Of a stretch of DNA of 64,000 nt, positions 1-10,246 are shown piece by piece. A model generated the notes under the pieces. That model made no database searches, was not told the DNA's origin, and saw only the letters and a list, made by a program, of their open reading frames with translations. The position numbers were made by a program, and so were the translations under genes. Every line of letters begins with the position of its first letter. Positions within the stretch are counted from its first letter, which is position 1. The DNA comes from Leishmania infantum JPCM5 (taxonomy: Eukaryota; Euglenozoa; Kinetoplastea; Trypanosomatida; Trypanosomatidae), in the NCBI RefSeq assembly GCF_000002875.2, contig NC_009420.2, positions 928,001 to 992,000 on the forward strand. The letters run 5' to 3'.

Positions 1-178
1 CGCACGCCCACGCAGACGCACGTGTACGACAACACCGGGGAGGCGCACTCATACGGAGCAGGCGTGGTATAAGCAACAGCGAGAAAAAGCAGTAGCAGCA
101 GCGGCAGGTCCATCGCACATCAGGGAACGCTCACCCATACGCCACGTCTTCCCCTCCATCTGTCCGGTCGCATCGAGG

Positions 179-1414
179 ATGATACTCCTCGCCTTTATCT
201 GTGGAGCGCTGTGGGCGATATGGTCGGTTGCTTCCTTCTTAATGTACCGCCCTCGCCAGATTAGCGGGGCAACGGTGGTTGTCACGGGTGCCTGCAGTGA
301 GATGGGGCGGCGTCTCTGCATGCAGCTCTATGCCCGCGGCGCGCGTGTTATTGCGTGGGACTACAGCAAAATAAAACTGCAAGAGTTGCAGGCGGATGTC
401 CTCAAGGCCACAAAGGAAGCTGAAAGCCTCGATATCGCGGGCTTGCCGGGCGGTGGCCGCGCTGCTGGCTCGTTTCACAGTGGTGCCTTTGTTGTCATGA
501 CCGTGGATGTATCCTCGCGGCTGCAGGTGCAACGTGCGGCCAAGGAGCTGGATGGCCCACTCGACATGATCGTGTACGCTGCTCACACGTACCCGTCCAA
601 GCGGCTCTGCGACCGCGCCGACGACTCCGCGGAGCGCCTCGTTCAGACGAACCTGCTGTCCCCGCTCATGGTGGTGCGTCAGCTGTTACCTCTGTTGTTG
701 TCCGCATCGAACTCGTCTTCGAATGCAGGTGGGCTACCCAAAGCGGCGCAGCGGCGTGGTGACTACGCCCAAGTGGTCACCCTTGTCTCCGCTGCCGCCA
801 ACTACACCCTTTCCGCAGACAACCCCGAGTATGCGGCGTCGCAGTGGGGCATGGTGGGCATGCACTACTCGATGCGGGAGTGGATCGCCCAGCAGCGGTG
901 CGAGTACATGAATAGTAGTGGCAGTGGTGCGCCGTCAGAGACAAAGACGACGGCAGCGGCACGGTCTCGCACACGCCGCCCGGCACGAGAGGTGCGGACG
1001 ACGCTCCTTTGTTTGAACGAGATTCAGTACGGTGTGCCAACGGTGATGAGCTCTCTCTTGTCGAGCTCGCCCGGCATGCCCACTACGGTGCGGGCAGTGT
1101 CGCCCACGACGCCATCCTCATCGGCGGCGAGCCCCGAGAGTGAGGGAGGTGGCAGCATGGGTTCGCGGGGGTGGTCGACGTCGACTTACCGCGACTCCTA
1201 CACCCAACACCTGCAGAAGCGCAACGCGGAGCTCGACAAGGCGGCGGCGTGCTGTGTAAATGCCATATGTCGAGGACAGGAGCGCTACTGCTACACTTCG
1301 GCGTGGGCGACAACCGTCGTCTACCCGTTACTGATGGCGTGCCCTGTGCCCTGGGCAATTCGGCTGCTTCGCTGGATACAGCACACGCCAGCGGCGGCGG
1401 CGGCAGAGAACTAG
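179..1414 (+). CDS. Short-chain dehydrogenase/reductase-like protein (KDSR-like), probable pseudoenzyme
   Basis: The 411-residue protein begins with a hydrophobic segment (about residues 2-24) followed by Pro-Arg and then a Rossmann start, VVVTGACSEMG (about 32-42). This layout resembles 3-ketodihydrosphingosine reductase, an ER-membrane SDR of sphingolipid synthesis. A second hydrophobic stretch near residues 375-395 could be a C-terminal membrane segment. Two key positions are altered. The middle Gly of TGxxxGxG is Glu, and the catalytic YxxxK reads YAASQ (the Tyr is at about residue 219), so the Lys is Gln. The Ser-bearing strand (LVSAAA) is kept. The C-terminal third carries Ser/Thr/Gly-rich insertions. 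The frame is intact and GC3-rich, so it is probably expressed, but oxidoreductase activity is doubtful. I infer a KDSR-related non-catalytic or altered enzyme; the SDR fold is secure and the substrate is not. Confidence 0.82.
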   Translation: MILLAFICGALWAIWSVASFLMYRPRQISGATVVVTGACSEMGRRLCMQLYARGARVIAWDYSKIKLQELQADVLKATKEAESLDIAGLPGGGRAAGSFHSGAFVVMTVDVSSRLQVQRAAKELDGPLDMIVYAAHTYPSKRLCDRADDSAERLVQTNLLSPLMVVRQLLPLLLSASNSSSNAGGLPKAAQRRGDYAQVVTLVSAAANYTLSADNPEYAASQWGMVGMHYSMREWIAQQRCEYMNSSGSGAPSETKTTAAARSRTRRPAREVRTTLLCLNEIQYGVPTVMSSLLSSSPGMPTTVRAVSPTTPSSSAASPESEGGGSMGSRGWSTSTYRDSYTQHLQKRNAELDKAAACCVNAICRGQERYCYTSAWATTVVYPLLMACPVPWAIRLLRWIQHTPAAAAAEN

Positions 1415-2190
1415 AAGCTGTAGTCCTTCTCCTCTTCGTTGTCTGCGTGCTCGTCACACAGGCGCTTTTATCTTTCTCCTCTCTTGGGCTATCCTTCTCT
1501 GCTCTGTCCGCCGCGCGTGCACGCCTGCCTCCCTTGCTCTTATTCCCTCCCCGTTTCTTTCATGAATGACACACACGGTATAGGTGCGGTCGTCTTCGGT
1601 GCCAAAAAGCATGGGGGCGCGTCTGACAACGGCGATGGCACCGGCGCCGTCAAAGCAAGAGTGTACACGCGTGCAAGTGCAAATCACATCATCTCACGAG
1701 TGAAGTCAGGACCCTCCCTGTTCCCCTCCGCGCTTGGGTCGCTGAGGCGCTATGGTCCCTCCCTTTTCTTTCCCACTCACCACATCTATTTCATCTCTGC
1801 CCCTCCCTTCCCACCCTCTCATTTCTCCCCGTCTCTTCTACTTGCTCGGTCTTCGCGCACGCTTTCAAATATCGCAGACGCACACATGCATACACGCACT
1901 AACGGCCCAGCACTCAACATCCTTCACTATGACTTACCTTCCCTCCTTTTTTTCTGCGCTACCGCCAGCGCGCACGTCTTTTCTGCGTATTTCTCTATAG
2001 CTGCGTCCGTGTCTTACCATCGCCAAGCTTTTGGCACAAACACCTGCGCACGTAATCGCGCAACGTGTTCTTCTCTTGGCTCTCGCTGTCTCACTACTCA
2101 TTATCCACAGCACGCATTCGATCGTTTGTGTTCTTGTCGTTGCTCACCCACGACGCCTCTCCTTCCCGCCCTCTCTACGCACGCGCACGC

Positions 2191-2202
2191 ATATATATAT
2201 AC

Positions 2203-2253
<51 letters not shown>

Positions 2254-2262
2254 TGTATATAT
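2191..2262. repeat. TA/CATA microsatellite
   Basis: Alternating TA interrupted by C and G about every 8-16 bases. Direct sequence observation; no function is inferred. Confidence 0.9.
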
Positions 2263-3303
2263 TTCCTCTTTCTCTTTGATGTTTCTCCTTCCCATTTGTG
2301 TTGTCCGCCTACGCCACTGCGCGCGCGGGGGGTGGGAGGGGCAGTGAATTTGTGCGAAGCAGAAAAAGGAGCCACATCGCCGCTCTTTACTCCCCCTCAC
2401 TTTCACTGTCTCCTTCTGTGTGTTGATCCTTTCTTTTTTAACTATTATTCGGTTTTCGTCGTGTGCCCCATCCCAGCTCTCGCTCTGCCTGCCTGCCTGT
2501 CTGTCACTTTCACGCTTCTTGCGCTGTGCGTATACGTCTCCGTCTACCTTTTCCTTTATCCTCTCTGCTGCCGCTGCTGCGGTCCTTTGCAAACACCGTC
2601 TACGTTGGCAGTCACATCCTCTTTCGCTGGTTTCTTCCCTTTAATCGCGTGCTTTTTTGTGCCCCAACTGGCGCGCAGATCTCCCTCTCCTATCCACCTC
2701 TCACCTCTTCCTCCCTTCCCGCCCTCTCAGTCGTGCATGGAGAAGCAGCTACCACTGAAATTGGAATCCGCATTTGCGCGACACGGGCGGACTGGTGGAA
2801 AGAGTGCGCTGTGCGAGGGTGGGCAGAGGGAGGGGGCAAGGTGCTGTGCGTATGCGTGCCTCGACTTGTCCGAGGCGCATATGCCTTTAACTCAAGCGGC
2901 AGTGAAATAACCAAAGGTGGCGCGAAAAAAAAAACGAGAGCGAAATCAGACTAAGAACCATTCGCAACACGCGCATCCCGATGCTGAGACTGAGAGAGAC
3001 TGGGGCAGGGCCCCGTGGCTTTCCTCGCTTCTTCGAGAAAGAGCGGGAATGGCCTCTCCCTTGAAGAGCTTTTATGATAGCGGGTCTGCGCTCCCCGACG
3101 TATTGTATCAACGCGCGACTTTCTGTGTGTGTGTATGGCAGTCCCCCACCCCGCTCTCATTCGTCTCGCACCTCCTCTCTCTCTCTATTTCCTCGCCCGT
3201 TGCCAACTGGCTCGCCACCGCTAAGGAGCACACACACAAATACAGACCTGTAGCCCTCATCACAACGTCATCAGCGCACAACGCACCAATCTTCTTGTCT
3301 GCG

Positions 3304-3357
3304 CCGTTCGCCCCACTTCCTCCTCTCCCCTCTTGTCTCCGGTTTCCTCCAGCACAG
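3304..3357 (+). promoter_or_regulatory. Polypyrimidine tract and spliced-leader acceptor AG for GAPDH
   Basis: A CT-rich tract is followed by AG at 3351-3352 and 3356-3357. The next ATG is the GAPDH start at 3385, giving a 5' UTR of about 30 nt. This matches the trypanosomatid trans-splicing arrangement. Confidence 0.65.
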
Positions 3358-3360
3358 TAA

Positions 3361-4380
<1,020 letters not shown>

Positions 4381-5624
4381 GAAGTCGCTATCGCTTCTCA
4401 GCAGGCCAAAGAGGCCGTGGAAAGGGCGGCGGAAGATAGGATCAAGTCGCCCGCATCTCCGAGCGTTCATGTGAGGGAGAAAACAGCGAGTGCCGCGATG
4501 CACACGATGCAAGACACTACGCATTCACGCACAAGCCAAGCTCGCGACCGTCAGTGCCGTCGGATGGCACAATATTAAACGCCACAGCAGAGATTCGTGT
4601 CTGTGCGTCCTCTCTCGTCGACTAGCCCATCCACACCCGTAGGCCAGCCTCTCGCCTTGGTGACGCCAGCGAGGCCAAGACGTCACAGCCCGGCAGAGGG
4701 CAGTCTACTTATTCAACAAGCGCGTACTCAAGCCCCGACAGAGAATTCGCCGCTTGAGACACGCAACTTCCGCTGGGGCACACTCCGCCAAGTAAGTTTC
4801 GAACGCTTTTCAATATCAAAAGGAGGCGCGTGAGGCAACGCGCACGCCGCACAAGGGGAGCATCGGCCGCCTCCCCAGCGCCCTGCATGCGGCACCCTCG
4901 TACGCCACTTGCCCTTTCCCCGCTTTTGTGTGGTGGTGTCTCTTCCTCGTCGTTGCATATCGATGTAGCTGTCCCTTCATTATTTGCTTCTTTTTGGTTT
5001 CTTTCCTGTTTAGCCGCAAACATTCGTTGCGGTTGCGATCTGATGTTCACAAGCCCCTCTCCTTGATTCTGCCCGACACAAATGCGTCACTACCCACGCG
5101 CACTCCGCATTACTGCCGTGTTATCTCCGTCTCTTCCACGTTCCATCCTTTAAGTTTACGCACACCCTATACACCCACAAACAGCAAGAAAATAGAGAGC
5201 GCCTTTCTCCTCCCTCAACCACCGTTTTGCCGTGTGCAGACGCCAACTGGCAACACGTTGACGGTAACACCGAAGGCAGCGCAAAGGCGGTGATCCGTTG
5301 ATGATCCGTTCCTGCTTCGCCATCAAGGACTCCGTCACGGATCAAAACCTACACAACAGCACCAAATAAACACCGTAAACTATGTTTCTTTCCGGCCCAA
5401 GGCCTGCACCGACGATAGAGGAGGGGTTTGAGCGCATCCTCGATGTGAAGTATGCGCCTACCTCTTACCAGCCAGATACGCTGCCTCGCACGCGCGCGCC
5501 CACCTCGAGCCTGCTTTCTCTCGAATGCCCTAAACAATAAACATGCTAATCTTCACCAACTCCAGTAAACGAGACGTGGCACAGAATGCTCCTCACTTCT
5601 ACGCACATGAGCAAAACAATACAA
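4381..5624. other. Intergenic region, GAPDH 3' flank
   Basis: No coding frame with Leishmania-like codon use is visible. The stretch holds the GAPDH 3' UTR and the approach to the snoRNA cluster. A TGATGA at 5293-5298 has no matching downstream CTGA at snoRNA distance and was not called. Confidence 0.6.
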
Positions 5625-5718
5625 GCACCACAAATGTAACTCGGGAAAACTGAGCCACCACGCGTGGGTGATGAGCAACCGTACGGAGCAATCGTTAGAT
5701 AGTAAGTCTGAGCTGGTG
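5625..5718 (+). ncRNA. Partial C/D snoRNA type D (left end of array, C box missing)
   Basis: This copy keeps the internal CTGA (5650-5653), the C' TGATGA (5669-5674) and the D box CTGA (5708-5711). The C box TGATGA of the intact copy at 6835 is replaced by unrelated sequence because the repeat begins inside the gene. It is probably not processed normally. Confidence 0.5.
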
Positions 5719-6061
5719 CGCGTGCTGACCACGTGCGGCGGCATCCCTTGTTAATAGCGAGCAGTCCACCCGCATCCCCGCAAGCTGCTCGTCTACACCG
5801 GGGGAGAGAAAGAGGGAGCGGGCGGTGCCGTCTGTGTGTGCCCGGTACTGTGCAAGCGCTCATTTTCAAGCCGCACGCGGGCCTGTTGCTGGTGCCCCTG
5901 CGGTCGGGTGATGCGCGAGAGCGTGCTCGTGCGTGCGTGGCCAAGCAGTGTCGCTATGCGTCTCCGTCTCACCTCGGTGCGGAGCAACGGTACGAAACAC
6001 GTGCGAGACACGGCTGCTTTCTCTGTGTGGTGCGCGTGTGCGGGAGGTGGGTTTGGGCGGC

Positions 6062-6196
6062 GCGTGCGCATGTGATGACGTACGCTTTGGAATTGACTGC
6101 CGACCTGCGCGGAGCGCGTCGCGTGCTGTGCGGACAACGTGCATTGGTGTGCATATCCTCTACTGTTACTCAAAATAAAACTTCTGAGGCGCACGC
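6062..6196 (+). ncRNA. C/D snoRNA type A, unit 1
   Basis: A perfect 8-bp terminal stem, GCGTGCGC (6062-6069) with GCGCACGC (6189-6196), brackets the C box TGATGA (6073-6078) and the D box CTGA (6184-6187). The stem and boxes are 1-3 nt apart, as expected for a kink-turn. The AT-rich guide region lies just 5' of the D box. At about 135 nt it is long for the family. I could not assign an rRNA target. Confidence 0.65.
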
Positions 6197-6327
6197 GCGG
6201 CCGTGCCGGCACGGCCACCAGTACACCACCCTCACGCGCACAACCTGCGAAGGGAGGAGAGAGAGAGAGAGAGACGGCGCCCCGGCAGCTGCCCGTCCCC
6301 ACTGCTACTGCTGCTGCGCGCGCGCCT

Positions 6328-6438
6328 GTGCGCCACGCTGATGATCTCTCTATTCGCATCGCGACACGCTGACACACACGACCTGAGTGACACGCGAACG
6401 GAACCAACAATCGAGAAAGAACAGCTGAGTGTGCGCGG
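6328..6438 (+). ncRNA. C/D snoRNA type B, unit 1; predicted SSU rRNA 2'-O-methylation guide
   Basis: C box TGATGA at 6339-6344, candidate D' CTGA at 6369-6372, D box CTGA at 6425-6428. Flanks can form a GC-rich stem with one bulge. The guide AATCGAGAAAGA begins at the fifth base upstream of the D box. It is perfectly complementary over 12 nt to the SSU rRNA segment TCTTTCTCGATT, which I recall as highly conserved in eukaryotes. The D+5 rule places methylation on the first U of that segment, a site region targeted by yeast snR55 and human U33 according to memory. Confidence 0.8.
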
Positions 6439-6510
6439 CGTGTGCGCGCTCGGGCGGGGAAGGGGGAAGCCCGGAAGCGAGCGACTGGAAGCGCGGCGGG
6501 GAGCAAGTCT

Positions 6511-6609
6511 GGTCGGTGTGATGAGTCTGCTAAGATGTACGCAACATTTACAATTGGAAGACGAGTCTGAACACTGATGCACGCACTGATAAACGGCACT
6601 GACGCGACC
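6511..6609 (+). ncRNA. C/D snoRNA type C, unit 1
   Basis: Terminal stem GGTCG (6511-6515) with CGACC (6605-6609); C box TGATGA (6519-6524); D box CTGA (6599-6602). Additional CTGA copies at 6567, 6574 and 6586 are candidate D' boxes. The target was not identified. Confidence 0.65.
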
Positions 6610-6825
6610 GTGCTTGTCTCCCACCGCCCGTGTGCGCGGCCAGGACGCAGATGCTCCGTGGACGGAACGTGGCAGGCTGCGGAGGGCACACTCATCCCTC
6701 ATACGCGGTTCAACACATGATCCCAGAGCTTGCGGGCGGCGGCGGCGCTGCGTGCGTCCCGCGCGGCCCCGGAAAAGAGGGGGGAGGGGGGCAGAGCTGT
6801 CCCGATCTGGAGCTGTGCGCCACCG

Positions 6826-6941
6826 CACCACCGCTGATGACAATCCTTCACCACAAATGTAACTCGGGAAAACTGAGCCACCACGCGTGGGTGATGAGCA
6901 ACCGTACGGAGCAATCGTTAGATAGTAAGTCTGAGCTGGTG
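6826..6941 (+). ncRNA. C/D snoRNA type D, complete copy across the unit junction; predicted LSU rRNA guide
   Basis: Terminal stem CACCA (6826-6830) with TGGTG (6937-6941). Boxes in order: C TGATGA (6835-6840), D' CTGA (6873-6876), C' TGATGA (6892-6897), D CTGA (6931-6934). The D guide TCGTTAGATAGTA pairs over 13 nt, with one G-U wobble, to the conserved LSU segment TACTATCTAGCGA (recalled). The D+5 nucleotide pairs with the A of UAC. The D' guide has no target that I recognise. Confidence 0.78.
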
Positions 6942-7284
6942 CGCGTGCTGACCACGTGCGGCGGCATCCCTTGTTAATAGCGAGCAGTCCACCCGCATCC
7001 CCGCAAGCTGCTCGTCTACACCGGGGGAGAGAAAGAGGGAGCGGGCGGTGCCGTCTGTGTGTGCCCGGTACTGTGCAAGCGCTCATTTTCAAGCCGCACG
7101 CGGGCCTGTTGCTGGTGCCCCTGCGGTCGGGTGATGCGCGAGAGCGTGCTCGTGCGTGCGTGGCCAAGCAGTGTCGCTATGCGTCTCCGTCTCACCTCGG
7201 TGCGGAGCAACGGTACGAAACACGTGCGAGACACGGCTGCTTTCTCTGTGTGGTGCGCGTGTGCGGGAGGTGGGTTTGGGCGGC

Positions 7285-7419
7285 GCGTGCGCATGTGATG
7301 ACGTACGCTTTGGAATTGACTGCCGACCTGCGCGGAGCGCGTCGCGTGCTGTGCGGACAACGTGCATTGGTGTGCATATCCTCTACTGTTACTCAAAATA
7401 AAACTTCTGAGGCGCACGC
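7285..7419 (+). ncRNA. C/D snoRNA type A, unit 2
   Basis: Second copy of the element at 6062-6196, shifted by 1,223 bases with the stem, C box and D box intact. Confidence 0.63.
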
Positions 7420-7550
7420 GCGGCCGTGCCGGCACGGCCACCAGTACACCACCCTCACGCGCACAACCTGCGAAGGGAGGAGAGAGAGAGAGAGAGACGG
7501 CGCCCCGGCAGCTGCCCGTCCCCACTGCTACTGCTGCTGCGCGCGCGCCT

Positions 7551-7661
7551 GTGCGCCACGCTGATGATCTCTCTATTCGCATCGCGACACGCTGACACAC
7601 ACGACCTGAGTGACACGCGAACGGAACCAACAATCGAGAAAGAACAGCTGAGTGTGCGCGG
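7551..7661 (+). ncRNA. C/D snoRNA type B, unit 2; same SSU rRNA guide
   Basis: Second copy of the element at 6328-6438: C box at 7562-7567, D box at 7648-7651, and an identical 12-nt guide. Confidence 0.78.
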
Positions 7662-7733
7662 CGTGTGCGCGCTCGGGCGGGGAAGGGGGAAGCCCGGAAG
7701 CGAGCGACTGGAAGCGCGGCGGGGAGCAAGTCT

Positions 7734-7826
7734 GGTCGGTGTGATGAGTCTGCTAAGATGTACGCAACATTTACAATTGGAAGACGAGTCTGAACACTGA
7801 TGCACGCACTGATAAACGGCACGGAC
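7734..7826 (+). ncRNA. C/D snoRNA type C, unit 2, degraded 3' end
   Basis: The stem GGTCG (7734-7738) and C box (7742-7747) are kept. At the array end the D box reads CGGA (7822-7825) instead of CTGA, and the 3' stem strand is changed (CGGCC). An upstream CTGA (7809-7812) could serve instead. Probably a decayed copy. Confidence 0.45.
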
Positions 7827-8899
7827 GCGGCCATGCCGGTTCCTTAGAGATCACTGTATTAGTTTTGATGAAATGGTTCTCGTTTGTTGTTGTTGAGCGG
7901 TCGTTTTCTGGGTCTGTGCGTGCGTGGTTGTTTGGGTAGCTGTGGTTGTAGTTTTTGGTTCGTTTGGCAAGGGTTAATCGGGTGTCTGTAAAGCTGCGAG
8001 GAAAGTCTCTGTCGAAGGGAAGTGCGCCGTTTCTACCATCCTGGTCACGGGAGACTGATGGTTTGCTCTTCGGGGCGTTGCCGCATCTTTCTTTTATTGG
8101 CGCCATGGGGCCTATTAAAAAAAAAAAAACAGAAAAGAGGCAGGAAAGATGGAGGAGAGAAATTCGTGCAACAGCAGCATGGAGGTATGTGTGTGTGTGT
8201 GTACTCCCGGTACGCGGTACTCGTGGCAGGAGGTGTCAGTGTGCTGCTTGGTGTGTGCAGTCGCGCTGCCGTTCGTTACCCTCTGGCGTCTCTAGCGCGC
8301 CATGCAAAAAGGATGGCAACATGCGATCTTCTACTGAGCCATGCGCACCTGAGTCTGTGGCACCGCGTGTTGGATGTGTCGCGCGCGCGGCTACTCTTGC
8401 ACGTGATTTTTGCTTTCTCGCTTTTCCTTCCACTAGCCACCCCTTCTATATGATTGCCCCTTCCTCCTGCTACTGCTTCGGCGTAACGCGCTTTCAATAC
8501 ACGTACCAACACACGCGCGTACGCACTCATGCTGTCTCGAATCTGTCACTCGGCTGCCGTAAATGGGGCCCTCCCCCAACGCCTCTCTTCGTACGCCAAA
8601 AAATGCTCCTTTGCAATCTTCCGACGAAAACGATGGCACCCCGTTTTTTGCTCATCACTGCGAAAACTCAACGCACGCCAGTATCAATAGATCGCCACTA
8701 GTATCACGCATCAGCAGCAAGGACAGCTAAACAACGAAACCGAGACACACTCTATTCGTCCTCGCTCTCACGCCGGCTTACCTTTTACGCCCTCGATTCC
8801 TCCCGCCTCAGTCCCACCGCGCCCTTTGCAGGTTTTTTTTTGCCGCACCCCTTAGGCTAGCAAGATAAGAACGTTGACCCCGCTCGCACATACATCACA
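7827..8899. other. Intergenic region upstream of TAT with splice acceptor
   Basis: No coding frame is seen. An A-run occurs at 8118-8129. A T-tract at 8832-8840 is followed by AG near 8854, about 45 nt before the TAT start, and is the likely spliced-leader acceptor. Confidence 0.6.
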
Positions 8900-10246
8900 A
8901 TGACGATTGATACGCAGGCCGCACCCGCTGCTCAAACCTTGAAGGCCGGCAACTCCACAGGATCTCTCACCGAGGAGCGCCGCGAGGTCGAGCAGCAGCG
9001 CGCAGCTGAGAACACGAGTTTTCGCCGTATCGCGTCCTCGAAGCACGCCCAGCGAACCCTGCAGCCGTTGAACAACTTGACCGACAACATGAAGCCTTCC
9101 CGCTCCACTAAGTCGAACTTGCGTCTCTCCATCGGCGACCCCACTGTCGACGGCAATCTAAAGACCCCCGACATTGTAACAGAGGCAATGGTAGATGTAG
9201 TGCGCTCTGGCAAGTTCAACGGCTACCCGCCGACGGTCGGGGCAGACAACTTGCGCCAGGTGGTGTCGACCTACTGGCGCCGCTTCTGCCAGACCAAGTC
9301 TCGTCAAGAGGCGTTGAAGTGGGAGAACGTGATCATCACGTCCGGTGTGTCGCAGGCCATCGTGCTCGCTCTCACGGCACTGTGCAACGAGGGCGACAAC
9401 ATCCTCGTGTGCGCCCCATCGTTTCCCCACTACAAGAGCGTCTGCGACAGCTACGGCATCGAGTGCCGCTACTATTACCTCGACCCCTCGAAGAGCTGGG
9501 AGTGCGACCTCAGAGCTGCGGCCGGTATGGTGGATAGCCACACCAAGGCATTTGTCATCATCAACCCCTCCAACCCGTGCGGCAGCAACTTCTCCCGTGC
9601 ACACGTGAGCGATATCATCGATTTCTGCCAGCAGCACCAGATCCCACTCATCAGTGACGAAATCTACGCTGAGATGGTGCTGAACAACGGCATCTTCACG
9701 TCTGTCGCCGACTTCGACACGAACGTTCCGCGTCTCATCCTGGGCGGCACAGCCAAGTATCAGGTCTGCCCCGGCTGGCGCGTAGGCTGGTCTATTCTGA
9801 TCGACCCAATGAACGTTGCGGGAGACTGGGCTGTCGGAATGGAGCGACTGACCCAGCTCATCGCTGGCGTCAACTCTATCTGCCAGGAGGCGATTGCGCG
9901 GACACTGCTCAAGTGCCCGACGGAGTGCACCGAGCACATCGTCACTCAACTGGAGGCCGGCGCCAAAGTGTACGCCCGACTGCTCGAACACGACATTGGC
10001 ATCTCCATGGAGGCGCCGCAGGCCTCCATGTTCGTGATGCTCAAGCTGAACCTCAGCTACTTTCAGGATTTGAAGTCGGACATGGAGTTCTACGAGAAAC
10101 TGCTGGATGAGGAGAACGTGCAGGTGCTGCCGGGTGAGATCTTTGGCATGAGTGGCTTCCTTCGTGCAACGGTTTCCCGCCCATCGGCGGTGCTGAATGA
10201 GGCAGTCGACCGCATCATCGAGTTCTGCGAGCGCCACAAGAAGTAG
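8900..10246 (+). CDS. TAT: Tyrosine/aromatic aminotransferase (class I PLP-dependent)
   Basis: The 448-residue enzyme belongs to the tyrosine/alanine aminotransferase branch of PLP fold type I. It transfers amino groups from aromatic amino acids to 2-oxo acids in the cytosol. Visible motifs are NPSNPCGS (binding of the PLP/substrate carboxylate region), SDEIYAEMV with the Asp that contacts the pyridine nitrogen, and GGTAKYQVCPGWRVGW with the PLP Lys at residue 286. The first 60-70 residues form a charged, Gln-rich leader without a clear targeting signal. The ATG at 8900 is the first after the acceptor at about 8854. Leishmania TAT on chromosome 36 is established; exact substrate preference is not readable here. 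Confidence 0.95.
   Translation: MTIDTQAAPAAQTLKAGNSTGSLTEERREVEQQRAAENTSFRRIASSKHAQRTLQPLNNLTDNMKPSRSTKSNLRLSIGDPTVDGNLKTPDIVTEAMVDVVRSGKFNGYPPTVGADNLRQVVSTYWRRFCQTKSRQEALKWENVIITSGVSQAIVLALTALCNEGDNILVCAPSFPHYKSVCDSYGIECRYYYLDPSKSWECDLRAAAGMVDSHTKAFVIINPSNPCGSNFSRAHVSDIIDFCQQHQIPLISDEIYAEMVLNNGIFTSVADFDTNVPRLILGGTAKYQVCPGWRVGWSILIDPMNVAGDWAVGMERLTQLIAGVNSICQEAIARTLLKCPTECTEHIVTQLEAGAKVYARLLEHDIGISMEAPQASMFVMLKLNLSYFQDLKSDMEFYEKLLDEENVQVLPGEIFGMSGFLRATVSRPSAVLNEAVDRIIEFCERHKK

Larger units (their letters stand above)
5625..7825 (+). repeat. Tandem duplication (1,223-bp unit) carrying a C/D snoRNA cluster
   Basis: Sequence from about 5625 recurs from about 6848 with an offset of exactly 1,223 bases (for example 5669 and 6892, 6339 and 7562, 6519 and 7742). 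The second copy stops being similar near 7825, so the array is about 1.8 units. Each unit carries TGATGA (C box) and CTGA (D box) pairs flanked by complementary stems. Apparent long ORFs (up to about 300 codons on the minus strand) reflect high GC and are repeated identically; they lack protein features. Tandem snoRNA clusters between coding genes are the usual trypanosomatid arrangement. Confidence 0.85.

Noticed and set aside
2065..2910. 281-codon ORF crossing the TA microsatellite
   Set aside because: A translated dinucleotide repeat and CT tracts, with no Leishmania-like codon use.
5293..5400. TGATGATCC near 5293 as a C box
   Set aside because: No CTGA in the next 100 bases and no stem.
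5793..6695. 300-codon minus-strand ORF, repeated with small change at 7016-7834
   Set aside because: Lies on the opposite strand to all genes, is Arg/Ser/His-rich low complexity and overlaps the snoRNA set. It is a by-product of high GC.
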